In this document: piece after piece, positions 48,992 to 58,031 of the stretch
How the letters are laid out: each line of letters opens with the position of its first letter
Numbering within the stretch: position 1 is the stretch's first letter
Assembly: GCA_937870635.1 (NCBI GenBank)
Contig: CALMZP010000109.1
Span: forward strand, 21,947-85,946
DNA length: 64,000 nucleotides
Direction: 5' to 3'
Source: an uncultured Acidobacteriota bacterium
GTDB taxonomy: Bacteria > Acidobacteriota > Thermoanaerobaculia > Gp7-AA8
Notes under the pieces: model-generated
The model's database searches: none
Told to the model about the DNA's origin: nothing
Seen by the model: only the letters and a program-made list of their open reading frames with translations
Position numbers and translations under genes: made by a program

Positions 48992-51340
48992 GTGAACAAT
49001 CACGGATCGATCCCGACGCGCCGGTCCCTCGACCGGCGCTTTCTTTTTTGCGCCACGCTTTTCCTGGTCGCTTCCTGCGCGACCGTCCCCCCGATTGCCA
49101 AGGTCTTCGATCCCGCGAAGCTGCGGGAGATCGACGCCTCCATCGAGCGCGCCATCGACGACGGGCGCATCCCCGGTGGAGTGCTGTGGATCGAGCGACA
49201 CGGTGCGATCTATGGGAAGACCTACGGCAACCGCGCAGTGGAGCCACAGGTCGAGGCGCTGACGCCCGATACGATCTACGACGCGGCGTCGATCACCAAG
49301 GTCGTGGCCACCGCGCCGTCGATCTGGCTGCTCATTCAGCAGGGGAAGGTCGAGCTGGATGCGCCTGTGGCCCGTTACATCCCGGAGATCGCGTCGAAAG
49401 ACATCACCGTCCGGCACCTTCTCACTCATACGTCCGGGCTGAAGGCCGGCCTCTCACTGGCGCAGCCGTGGCGCGGATACGACGAGGGGATCCGGCGGGC
49501 CGCCGCGGAAGTGCCGACCAACAAGCCGGGCGCCATCTTCCGCTACAGCGACGTGAACTACATCCTCCTCGGCGAGGTCGTCCGCCGCCTCTCGGGGCAG
49601 ACGCTCGATGAGTTCTCACGCGAGCACATCTTCAAGCCGCTGGGCATGAGGGATACGCGGTTCTTTCCCGTGGGCGGGGTCGCCCGCGCTCCACTGACCC
49701 GCGTGGCGCCGACGGAACGCTTCGATGGCGAAGGCATTCTGCGCGGTATCGTCCACGATCCCACGTCGCGGCGCATGGGCGGAGTGGCCGGACACGCCGG
49801 CCTTTTCACGACCGTCGACGATCTCGCGAAGTTCGCCCGCGCTCTTCTCGCCGGAGGCGGCAAGGTCTTCACGCCGGAAACCGTGCGGGCCATGACCAGC
49901 GTTCAGTCCCCACCCGGCGTCGCGGTTCGCCGCGCCGGCGGTTTCGACCTGGAGTCCGTCTACGCCCGGCCGCGTGGAAACTTCCCTCTCGGCTCGTACG
50001 GGCACACGGGATGGACGGGCGGCTTCATGTGGATCGATCCGTACTCGGAAACGTTCTACGTGTTCCTTTCCAATCGCGTTCATCCGGACGGGCGGGGGAA
50101 CGTCGTCCCGCTGCAGCGCGAGCTCGGGCGGCTCGTGTCCGAAGCGGTCCGCGGTGTGGATTACGGCAGCTTCACCAACGCGATGGCGGTGCGCAACGGC
50201 GGCGGCGTTCGTTACGCGGTGGGCGGCGGCGACGCGCAGAACGGCATCGATGTCCTGGCCGCACGAAACTATGAAACGCTGCGCGGCCTGAAAATCGGGC
50301 TGATCACCAATCACACCGGGATCGACAAGGCCGGCAATCCCACGATCGACCTCCTGCGCAGCGCGCCCGGGGTGGAGCTGGTGGCACTCTTCAGTCCCGA
50401 GCATGGGATCAGGGGACAGGCCGACGAGAAGATCGGCGACGATCGCGATGAGTTCACGGGTCTTCCCATCTACAGCCTGTACGGCGAGAGGCGGAAGCCC
50501 TCACCAGAGCAGCTCGCCAATCTCGATGCGCTCGTCTTCGACATCCAGGACATCGGCGCGCGCTTTTACACCTACATCTCCACGCTCGGCATGGCCATGG
50601 AATCGGCCGCCGAATCGAAGAAGAAGTTCTTCGTCCTCGATCGTGTCAATCCGATCGGCGGGACCATTCTCGAAGGACCGGTTCGTGACGGCGCGGAGTC
50701 ATTCGTGGCATGGCACCCGATCAACCTCCGGCACGGCATGACGGTGGGCGAGCTCGCGAAGATGTTCCGCGATGAACGCAAGATCGACGTCGATCTGACG
50801 ATCGTCGAGATCCGCAACTGGAAGCGCGATCAATGGCAGGACGAAGCGGGGCTGCCGTGGATCAACACGTCACCGAACATGCGCAGCCTCATGGCCGCCG
50901 GCCTTTACCCCGGACTCGGCCTGCTGGAGAGCGCGCTGTCGGTCGGACGCGGTACGCCCATCCCGTTCGAACAGATCGGCGCACCGTACGTCGACGCTGC
51001 GGCCCTCGAAAGAGACCTGCTTGCCCTGCGTCTTCCCGGTGTGACATTCGAGCCGGTCACATTCACTCCCGACTACAGTGTTCACAAAGGAGAGGTCTGC
51101 CACGGCCTCCGTTTCACGATCACCGACCGCCGTGCGCTGCGCGCCGTCGATCTGGGGATCGCCCTGGCCACGATTCTCTATCGCCGCTATCCGGCGCAGT
51201 TCGATCCAGAGAAGATGACCCGGCTGCTGGTTCACCCGGCGACGATGGACGCGATCAAGGCCGGGAAATCGATCGAAGAGATTCACGAACTCTGGGGATC
51301 GGATTTCGAGGAGAGACGGAAGAAGTATCTGATTTACTGA
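48992..51340 (+). CDS. Lipoprotein fusion: beta-lactamase-family (AmiE-like) serine hydrolase + NamZ/DUF1343 exo-beta-N-acetylmuramidase
   Basis: Lipobox VASC; SITK (SxxK), GHTGWTGG (HxG), then GLITNHTGIDKAG, FSPEHGIRGQ, FDIQDIGARFYTYISTLG, LDRVNPIGG, SPNMRSL. Confidence 0.88.
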   Translation: MNNHGSIPTRRSLDRRFLFCATLFLVASCATVPPIAKVFDPAKLREIDASIERAIDDGRIPGGVLWIERHGAIYGKTYGNRAVEPQVEALTPDTIYDAASITKVVATAPSIWLLIQQGKVELDAPVARYIPEIASKDITVRHLLTHTSGLKAGLSLAQPWRGYDEGIRRAAAEVPTNKPGAIFRYSDVNYILLGEVVRRLSGQTLDEFSREHIFKPLGMRDTRFFPVGGVARAPLTRVAPTERFDGEGILRGIVHDPTSRRMGGVAGHAGLFTTVDDLAKFARALLAGGGKVFTPETVRAMTSVQSPPGVAVRRAGGFDLESVYARPRGNFPLGSYGHTGWTGGFMWIDPYSETFYVFLSNRVHPDGRGNVVPLQRELGRLVSEAVRGVDYGSFTNAMAVRNGGGVRYAVGGGDAQNGIDVLAARNYETLRGLKIGLITNHTGIDKAGNPTIDLLRSAPGVELVALFSPEHGIRGQADEKIGDDRDEFTGLPIYSLYGERRKPSPEQLANLDALVFDIQDIGARFYTYISTLGMAMESAAESKKKFFVLDRVNPIGGTILEGPVRDGAESFVAWHPINLRHGMTVGELAKMFRDERKIDVDLTIVEIRNWKRDQWQDEAGLPWINTSPNMRSLMAAGLYPGLGLLESALSVGRGTPIPFEQIGAPYVDAAALERDLLALRLPGVTFEPVTFTPDYSVHKGEVCHGLRFTITDRRALRAVDLGIALATILYRRYPAQFDPEKMTRLLVHPATMDAIKAGKSIEEIHELWGSDFEERRKKYLIY
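49018..49049 (+). terminator. Terminator-like hairpin inside the 5' coding region of the namZ fusion
   Basis: GCGCCGGTC-CCTC-GACCGGCGC then TTTCTTTTTT; near copy of the 46098-46132 terminator. Confidence 0.65.
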
Positions 51341-51348
51341 GTGAAAAT

Positions 51349-51380
51349 CCTTCTCCCCCACTCTTCGGTGGGGGAGAAGG
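51349..51380. terminator. Perfect 13-bp hairpin between convergent genes
   Basis: CCTTCTCCCCCAC-TCTTCG-GTGGGGGAGAAGG; no clear T-run, so hairpin or repeat rather than a proven terminator. Confidence 0.6.
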
Positions 51381-51391
51381 GAGAAACTGCC

Positions 51392-51898
51392 CTATGCCGC
51401 CGCTTTGCTCGCGTCGGTGATGTTGAACTGCTGCTGATTGACCTTCTCGTCGCCGATCCAGACCTCGGCGCGATAGTCGCCCTTGGCCCACGAGGCCGTG
51501 CTGGGTGACGAGAACGACAGGTACTTCTGTCCGGAGACTACCGGCTTGTTTTCCTCGCCGATCTTGGTCTCGTTCGGGCCGTACCACACGACCTTGACCT
51601 GCGAGTTCGGCGGGGCGTCGCCGACTTCCATCGTCAGGTAAACGGTCTGTCCAGGCGCGAAATCGTCGCCCGTCTTGCCGGCGACCATCGAGCCATCCGG
51701 AGCGAGCTCGCTGCCGATGGTGACGTCGTCAATCCATGACTGGGCCGTGGTCGGAGCGATGTCCGAGGGGCTCGAAGTTCCAGCCTGTTCCGTGGTCACA
51801 GTGGAGGCGGGTGGTTCTGCGGTTTCATCGCGGCCACACGCCGCGAGCGCCATCGAAAGCGCCAGGATGAGGATCAGTAGTCCGAGTTTCTTATTCAT
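51392..51898 (-). CDS. Hypothetical lipoprotein
   Basis: MNKKLGLLILILALSMALAACGRDE lipobox; Ig-like beta C-terminal region. Confidence 0.7.
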   Translation of the reverse strand: MNKKLGLLILILALSMALAACGRDETAEPPASTVTTEQAGTSSPSDIAPTTAQSWIDDVTIGSELAPDGSMVAGKTGDDFAPGQTVYLTMEVGDAPPNSQVKVVWYGPNETKIGEENKPVVSGQKYLSFSSPSTASWAKGDYRAEVWIGDEKVNQQQFNITDASKAAA

Positions 51899-51951
51899 GT
51901 GTGACTCCTTTACGGGAGTGGCACACAGCAGAAGACGTGCCGGACTCGACC

Positions 51952-54684
51952 CTACTCCTTCGCCGCCAGGTTCGCGCTCAGGTAACTCGCGTCATTGCTG
52001 CGGTTATCGATGTGTGTGGCGTACGCACCGATGAGTCCGCCAAGCGGCGAAACCCGGATCATCACCGGCCCCTTCACCGTCAACCTGCGCGCCCGGAAGA
52101 CGTCGTTGAGCTGCATCCCTCCGGCGAACGGCACGCTGACGGTGAACGAGTCCGCCACGTTGCCCGTCGCATTGACGATCTCGATCTTCACGCTGACCGA
52201 CGGCCCGATCCCGACGCCGGTGAGGTCGACCAGGCCGATGTTCGTCCGGTAATCGTCGTCCGCCACCGCGCCCAGGATTTCGAGCGTGTCCCCCGAACCG
52301 CCGCTCTGGAAGTTGTTGAGCGGCGGCATGAGGAAGCCATACGTCCCGCCGTCGTCGTTGACGCTGTAGGTTCGCGACGTCACGCGGACGCCGTTCGCGT
52401 TTCCATCCATCGACTGATAGCGAAGCCGCGCGATGCCCCTGCGGCCGAACATCGTCTGCAGCACATCGCGGACGACCCTGGCCTCGTTCGGCAGCATCGT
52501 GAACTGCAGCGTGGCCGTGTCCGGAGAGTCCCACATGCGCACCTGCAGTGTGAGCGTACGGATCTGCGCCGTGGGATTGTAGATGTACAGATCGCTGCGG
52601 AACCGCGAATTGTTCGCGCCGTCGACGTGGCCGATCGCCGGGATCGTTCGTACGATTGGCGCCGGAAGATCGGGGGGGAAGAACGTCGTGTCGTTGGTGC
52701 GGTTGTCGATGGTGAACACCGATGCGATGGCGCTGCCGCGGGTGGGCTGGAAGAGAAGCGCGCCTGTCTCGTAAGGGTAGACGCCGATCATCGGCCCGAT
52801 GCCGTTGATCTGCTGCTGTCCCTTCGGGCCTACTTCGAACCTCACGTCCGACAGTCCCATGAGACCCGTGGTGCCCGCTGCGCGGAGGCCGCTCACCGAT
52901 CCATGCTCTCCCGCATCGGTGATCACGAGGTTCGTCCGGTAGTTCGTGCCGAGGAAGGCGCCGGCGAAGGTGACGGGGAAGCGGGCGCTGGCTGCCGCCG
53001 CGAACATGTCGACCGCGGGCATGTTGAACCCGTAGGTCCCTGTGGCCGCCTTCGAATAGGTGCGGCTGGTCATCGTGACGCCGCTCTCGGGCTCGATGAA
53101 GAAGGCTCCGGTCCCTGCCTCCATTCCGAACAACGACTCGAGAACGTCTTCGATGAGCCGCGTCTCATTCGCGGCAAGCGTGACGGTCCGCAGGGGATTC
53201 TCCGCTGTCGTGGCCGGTGCGCCCGTCGGTGCGAAACGGATGTCCACCTTCTGGGGAGTCGAAGCGGGGTTGTTGATGATGACATCCGTCACCCAGTAGC
53301 TGTCGAATGCTCCCGCCGTGCGCCCGACCGCCGGCAGCACGAGCCGTTGCTTGAGCGACGCGCGCACGACGCCCCATTCCTGAATGACGTCTCCGCCGCC
53401 TCCCGGTGGAGTGGAGGGCGAAACGCCGCCCCCGAATCCAGCGAATCGGATCCCCGAGTCGAACACGAACGGCTCGCCGTCCGCGATCTTCTCGACGTCG
53501 AGATGGACGAACCCTTTATTCAACTGCTCGTCCATGTACAGCTCGTCGTAGACGCGCGGCGCCGGCTGGCCCTCGCTCCAGATGGCAAGAGCGGGATCCT
53601 GAAAGATGCGCTGATCGGCCTGGGGACGCGGACGATGAACCTGGACGAGCAGTTTCGTCCCCGACGATCCCGCGTGCAACGCCTCCACCTCGGGCGCCGT
53701 GATGTCCTCCCACTGCTTGACGAGGTCCGCGGACGCCGTGTGTTTGTAGAGAACCGTCGGCTTGCCGGGCCCCCGCTCGATGATCCATGCGCCGGAGTAA
53801 TCCCACGTTGGAATCGCAAACAGCCCGAGCGCGCTGAAGGAAGGGATTTCGTGCACGATGCTCCGCACGCCATCACGAATGCGCATGAGCCGGAACGTGC
53901 CGGAGCGCTCCTCGATGTAAACCTCTCCGGACGGCGTGATCCACCCCTCTTCGCTCGGGATGGTCGAATCGACAAGTGTCGAGATGCCTGTCGTGATGTC
54001 GAGCATCGACAGTCCGTGTGCGCTGCGTACGAGAAACCGGGATCCGGTCGCGTCTCGGCCGAGCAGCTCTACGGTGACCGACGCATTCGTGGGGCGCCAC
54101 AGCTCGCGCGTCGTTCCGTCGGCGCTGACCGAAAAGACGGCTTCCCTGTTCGTGACGATGAAGGGATGGTTCTCGTTGCCGATCCGCATCCGGGACCCGC
54201 GTCCGCCGGCGAACGGGCCGCCGAGATCGACTCCGGACGGAAACGGACCGTAGTAGTTCGGGACCGCGATGCTGAGTTTCTTCCAGGTGGTCCCGGCATC
54301 CCTGCTGAAGATGAACACGGGCGGCCACTGGTTGTTGGTGTCGAGCACCAGGGCGAGGATCGTCGGAACTCCCGCCGCGTTCTCCCGAACCGCGGCGCTG
54401 AAGAAGAGTGTCGTGCCTTCCTTCGGATAGACGACCTTCGGCTCTTCGATTCCGAGGAAATCGTAGACGACGAGCTGTCCGATGATCCCGGGTGCCTGAA
54501 CCGGCGGCAGCGCCGCCCCGCCACCAAGAGAGGTCGCGGGACCTTCGATCAGGACGAAGTGCCTGTTCATGCGGTGCTGGTGCGCCGGCACCGCTGACCG
54601 GTCGGTGTAAGGGCTGTAGGAAATGACCCGGGCCTGAACTGTGATCGCGAGGAGAAGGAGGGGAAGGAGAAGGAGGCGGCGCAT
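51952..54684 (-). CDS. Large secreted protein, paralog B
   Basis: ARVISYSPYTDRSAVPAHQHRMNRHFVLIEG; C-terminus GGTYGFLMPPLNNFQ...GDTLEILGAVAD shared with paralog A. Confidence 0.78.
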   Translation of the reverse strand: MRRLLLLPLLLLAITVQARVISYSPYTDRSAVPAHQHRMNRHFVLIEGPATSLGGGAALPPVQAPGIIGQLVVYDFLGIEEPKVVYPKEGTTLFFSAAVRENAAGVPTILALVLDTNNQWPPVFIFSRDAGTTWKKLSIAVPNYYGPFPSGVDLGGPFAGGRGSRMRIGNENHPFIVTNREAVFSVSADGTTRELWRPTNASVTVELLGRDATGSRFLVRSAHGLSMLDITTGISTLVDSTIPSEEGWITPSGEVYIEERSGTFRLMRIRDGVRSIVHEIPSFSALGLFAIPTWDYSGAWIIERGPGKPTVLYKHTASADLVKQWEDITAPEVEALHAGSSGTKLLVQVHRPRPQADQRIFQDPALAIWSEGQPAPRVYDELYMDEQLNKGFVHLDVEKIADGEPFVFDSGIRFAGFGGGVSPSTPPGGGGDVIQEWGVVRASLKQRLVLPAVGRTAGAFDSYWVTDVIINNPASTPQKVDIRFAPTGAPATTAENPLRTVTLAANETRLIEDVLESLFGMEAGTGAFFIEPESGVTMTSRTYSKAATGTYGFNMPAVDMFAAAASARFPVTFAGAFLGTNYRTNLVITDAGEHGSVSGLRAAGTTGLMGLSDVRFEVGPKGQQQINGIGPMIGVYPYETGALLFQPTRGSAIASVFTIDNRTNDTTFFPPDLPAPIVRTIPAIGHVDGANNSRFRSDLYIYNPTAQIRTLTLQVRMWDSPDTATLQFTMLPNEARVVRDVLQTMFGRRGIARLRYQSMDGNANGVRVTSRTYSVNDDGGTYGFLMPPLNNFQSGGSGDTLEILGAVADDDYRTNIGLVDLTGVGIGPSVSVKIEIVNATGNVADSFTVSVPFAGGMQLNDVFRARRLTVKGPVMIRVSPLGGLIGAYATHIDNRSNDASYLSANLAAKE

Positions 54685-54716
54685 GGGAGCAATCTACCCC
54701 CTGCCGCCCTCCCTTG

Positions 54717-54974
54717 CCACCCGTGACGCCGCCCACCCCGCCGCCGTGACGCCACCCGCCCTTTCCACCCGTGACGCCTTTCACCCGCCCGCCCGTGACG
54801 CCACCCTCCCAGCCACCGTGACGGAGGACGGGTGGGGAGCTGACTCGGCCACACGGCGGTCAGGGGGCAGCGGCGTTACGGGCGGAAGGGCGGAGGCGTC
54901 ACGGGGGAAGGGGCGGCCGGCGTCACGGTGGGTCGGGTGGGCGGCGTCACGGTAGGGCGGGTGGGAGGCGTCAC
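54717..54974. repeat. Palindromic cluster of ~24-bp repeats (5 x GTGACGCC-type, then 5 x GGCGTCAC-type)
   Basis: GTGACGCC or variant at 54723, 54746, 54771, 54795, 54818; GGCGTCAC or variant at 54872, 54895, 54919, 54943, 54967. Confidence 0.88.
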
Positions 54975-54985
54975 GCGTTCGTGAC

Positions 54986-55014
54986 TGGACAATTCGATCC
55001 AGTGACCCTATATT
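54986..55014 (+). promoter_or_regulatory. Predicted sigma70-type promoter of the tetR-RND operon
   Basis: TGGACA - 17 nt - TATATT. Confidence 0.65.
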
Positions 55015-55020
55015 CGCCGC

Positions 55021-55038
55021 ACTGACCGCGCGGTCAGT
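55021..55038. promoter_or_regulatory. Predicted TetR operator, perfect 18-bp palindrome
   Basis: ACTGACCGCGCGGTCAGT directly downstream of the -10 and upstream of tetR. Confidence 0.75.
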
Positions 55039-55056
55039 GTGTTGGACAACACCACG

Positions 55057-55157
55057 CCACCAAGCCACCAAGCCACCAAGCACCAAGCACCAAGCACCAA
55101 GCACCAAGCACCAAGCACCAAGCACCAAGCACCAAGCACCAAGCACCAAGCACCAGG
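55057..55157 (+). repeat. CACCAAG direct array (3 x 8-mer CCACCAAG, 10 x 7-mer CACCAAG, 1 variant) in the tetR leader
   Basis: Counted directly: 8-mers 55057-55080, perfect 7-mers 55081-55150, CACCAGG 55151-55157. Confidence 0.97.
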
Positions 55158-55168
55158 CACCCGCAACC

Positions 55169-55798
55169 ATGATCTACCCCAAATCAAAAGAAGAGGTCGT
55201 ACAGGAGTTCCGCATCCAGTCGCTCCAGGAGGCGACCATGCGCGTGATCGCCCGCAAGGGCATCGCCGGGGCGACGATGCAGGACATCGCCGATGAAGCC
55301 GGCGTCGCCAAGGGAACCATCTATCTTTATTTCCGCGACCGCGACGAACTGGTGGAGAAGACCTTCGAGAACGCGATCACCGAACTGCACAGGCGGGTCG
55401 ATCTCGCGCTCGACACCGACGCTCCCCTCGAACAGCGGCTGCGCGATTCCCTGCGGCAGGCCATCGACTTCTTCCGCGACAACGGCCAGTTCTTCCGTCT
55501 GTACATCGCGCAGCGATTCCCGGAAGGAACTCCCCAGCAGCAGGCGAAACAAAAGCGTCATTGCGACCAGTACAAGTCGCGGATGCTGAAGCTTGCCGCC
55601 GTCTTCGAAGAAGCCATGAATCGGGGCGAGATCCGACGCGTCGATCCGTATCGCCTGGCGCTGTTTTTCGCCGAGGGGACGAACGCGATCATCGTCGAGC
55701 GTGTCATGGAGCAGGACCCACCACCGGCCGACGCGGACGTCGAGCTGATCGTTTCTTCGATTCTCAACGGCGTTCGAATTCAACGGAGTGACATTTGA
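55169..55798 (+). CDS. TetR/AcrR-family transcriptional regulator
   Basis: TMRVIARKGIAGATMQDIADEAGVAKGTIYLYFRDRDELVEKTF (HTH). Confidence 0.93.
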   Translation: MIYPKSKEEVVQEFRIQSLQEATMRVIARKGIAGATMQDIADEAGVAKGTIYLYFRDRDELVEKTFENAITELHRRVDLALDTDAPLEQRLRDSLRQAIDFFRDNGQFFRLYIAQRFPEGTPQQQAKQKRHCDQYKSRMLKLAAVFEEAMNRGEIRRVDPYRLALFFAEGTNAIIVERVMEQDPPPADADVELIVSSILNGVRIQRSDI

Positions 55799-57108
55799 AA
55801 CGACTCACATTCATCATCATCCTGGCGGCGCTGAGCATTGCCGTCTCCCTGCCGGCAGCGACGCTTACGTTCGAACAAGCGATCCGCCGCTCGCTCGAAG
55901 TCAACAACGACATCCAGACCTCGCGCTCGGAGATCGGCGTCGCCGAGGCGAATCGTGCCTTCCTTCTCTCCGCGGTCATGCCGCGCATCGAAGTCGACGG
56001 CGCGCTGACACGGAACAGCATCGAGCAGAGATTCGGCGAAGGCGACGAAGCGCTGACGATCCTTCCGCGCAACGACTGGAATTACACCGTTCGCCTGTCG
56101 CAGCCGGTCTTCGCCGGCCGCCGCGAGCTGCGGGCGTACTCCCAGGCCAAGCTCGGGATCGAGAACGCCCGCGAGACGGAAGACGCCACGGAGGATGCCA
56201 CGCTGCTTCGAGTGGCATCGAGCTACCTCGCTCTCGTCAATGCGGAAGCGCGCATCGAGATCGAGCGCCGCAACATCGAGCTCGCCGAAAAGCGGCGGGC
56301 GCAGGCGGTAGCCTTCTACGAGGCCGGTGAAGTGACGCGCGTCGACGTCCTTCGCGCGGAGACCGCCGTGAAAGCGGCGCAGCGCGTCATGGCCGGGGCG
56401 GAGCAATCGCGCGAGCTCGCCGAGAGCGATCTCCGTCAGGCTCTCGAGATCGACGGCGACATCGACGCGGTCCCGCCGGAACAGAAGATCCCTGCACCGC
56501 CCGACGAAGCAACGCTCATCGCCCGAGCCATCGCCGCGCGCCCGGACGTCGACATCGCGGAGAACAACGTCCGCATCGCCGATCTCGAAGTGAAGAAGCA
56601 GCGAGGCTTCTGGCTGCCGGTCATCCGCTTCGATGGGGGATGGGTCAATCAGCGCACGCCCTTTCCCGCGGCGCAGTACGCGTACGGCGCGCTGCGATTC
56701 AACGTCCCGATCTTCCAGTCGGGCGAAGTCTTCGCCCGTGTCGCCGGCGCGAAGGAGCGGGAGCTGCAGGCGGAGCTGGCGCTGCAGGATGCCCGCCTCA
56801 ATGCAACGGAAGATGTCCGGCAGGCGCTCGTCGCTCTCCGCGCCGCCATCACCGGCCTGAGTCTCGCCACCGAGCAGCTCGAGGCGGCCGAGGCGGAGTA
56901 CAGCCAGGCGTTCGACCTTTATCGGGCGCAGGAAGCGACGTCACTCGACGTCTCCACATCCGAAACCTCCCTCGCCGACGCGCGCCGCGCGGTCGCTGAA
57001 GAATCTTTGAACCGGGATCTCGCTGAGCTTCGCGTCTGGTACGCGGCGGGCGCGATCAAGGAAGCCCTGAACGTGACAGGCCCGACGGCCGTCAGCGGAG
57101 TCAATTGA
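55795..57108 (+). CDS. TolC-family outer membrane efflux protein (cluster 2)
   Basis: LTFEQAIRRSLEVNNDIQTSRSEIGVAEANRAFLLSAVMPRIEVDG; TTG start overlaps the tetR stop. Confidence 0.88.
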   Translation: MKRLTFIIILAALSIAVSLPAATLTFEQAIRRSLEVNNDIQTSRSEIGVAEANRAFLLSAVMPRIEVDGALTRNSIEQRFGEGDEALTILPRNDWNYTVRLSQPVFAGRRELRAYSQAKLGIENARETEDATEDATLLRVASSYLALVNAEARIEIERRNIELAEKRRAQAVAFYEAGEVTRVDVLRAETAVKAAQRVMAGAEQSRELAESDLRQALEIDGDIDAVPPEQKIPAPPDEATLIARAIAARPDVDIAENNVRIADLEVKKQRGFWLPVIRFDGGWVNQRTPFPAAQYAYGALRFNVPIFQSGEVFARVAGAKERELQAELALQDARLNATEDVRQALVALRAAITGLSLATEQLEAAEAEYSQAFDLYRAQEATSLDVSTSETSLADARRAVAEESLNRDLAELRVWYAAGAIKEALNVTGPTAVSGVN

Positions 57109-58010
57109 TGAGACGCACTCTTTTTCTCCTTCTCCTTCTTTCTGCGGTCCTTGGCCTTGCCGCCTGTGGCGGCAACGAAGAGACCACCGCCGCGACGACG
57201 ACGGCGACCTCGACGGCCGCGCTGCCGCTGCCTGCTGACGTTGCCACGATCGGCACCGCGATGACATCCACCGCGGCCGGAACGATCGAGGCTTCCGCCG
57301 CGCCGGGAACGCTCGTTTCGACGGGCGAGTTCGTATCTCCGGTCCGCTCCGAAGTCGCCGCCAAGGTCATCGGCCGCGTGTCACGAGTCTTTGTCGACGA
57401 GGGCGCGCGCGTCACGCGCGGCCAGCCGCTCCTGACGCTCGAGACCGATTACCTCCGCCTGAACCTGCAGGCTGCCGACGCGCAGACCGCGCAGGCGAGA
57501 GCGGCGCTCGATGAAGCGCAACGCGATCTGGTGCGCAAACAGGAGCTGATCGCAAAGGCTTCGATCCCCCAGGTGACGTTCGACCGTTCGAAGGCCACTT
57601 ACGAACAGACGCGCGCCGCACACGCGGGAGCCGCCGCGCAGGCCTCGCTCCTCCGCCAGCAGATCGCCGACTCGACTCTCCGTTCGCCCATCACGGGCAT
57701 CGTGGCCGAGAAGCGCGCCGATGTCGGCCAGAAGCTCGGCGACGGCAACGTTGCCTTCGTCGTGCTTCAGATCTCCCCGATCAAGCTTCGCTTCAGCGTC
57801 CCCGAACGCTACCTCGGACAGGTCCGAGTGGGGCAGACGGTGACCGCGAAGGTCGACCCGTATCCCGGTGAGACGTTCACCGGCACGATCAAGGCGGTAG
57901 GCGGCGTCATCAATCCGCAGACGCGGACGATGTTCGCCGAAGCGGAGTTCCCGAATCGTGACGGCCGCCTGCGCCCGGGATTGTTCGCGAGGATTGAAAC
58001 GAAGTTCTGA
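57108..58010 (+). CDS. RND periplasmic adaptor lipoprotein (cluster 2)
   Basis: Lipobox GLAACG; SEVAAKVIGRVSRVFVDEGARVTRGQPLLTLE; DSTLRSPITGIVAEK. Confidence 0.9.
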   Translation: MRRTLFLLLLLSAVLGLAACGGNEETTAATTTATSTAALPLPADVATIGTAMTSTAAGTIEASAAPGTLVSTGEFVSPVRSEVAAKVIGRVSRVFVDEGARVTRGQPLLTLETDYLRLNLQAADAQTAQARAALDEAQRDLVRKQELIAKASIPQVTFDRSKATYEQTRAAHAGAAAQASLLRQQIADSTLRSPITGIVAEKRADVGQKLGDGNVAFVVLQISPIKLRFSVPERYLGQVRVGQTVTAKVDPYPGETFTGTIKAVGGVINPQTRTMFAEAEFPNRDGRLRPGLFARIETKF

Positions 58011-58031
58011 AGCTGACAGCCAAGAGTCAAT

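Noticed and set aside
51901-54597. 898-aa plus-strand ORF opposite secreted paralog B
   Set aside because: Long but Arg/Asp/His-rich without domains; the minus-strand protein has a signal peptide and a paralog at 46139-48820. A similar plus-strand shadow exists at 20836-22308 opposite purL.
55057-55157. Array resembling a CRISPR at first glance
   Set aside because: Units are 7-8 nt with no spacers and no cas genes in the window; it is a simple tandem repeat.
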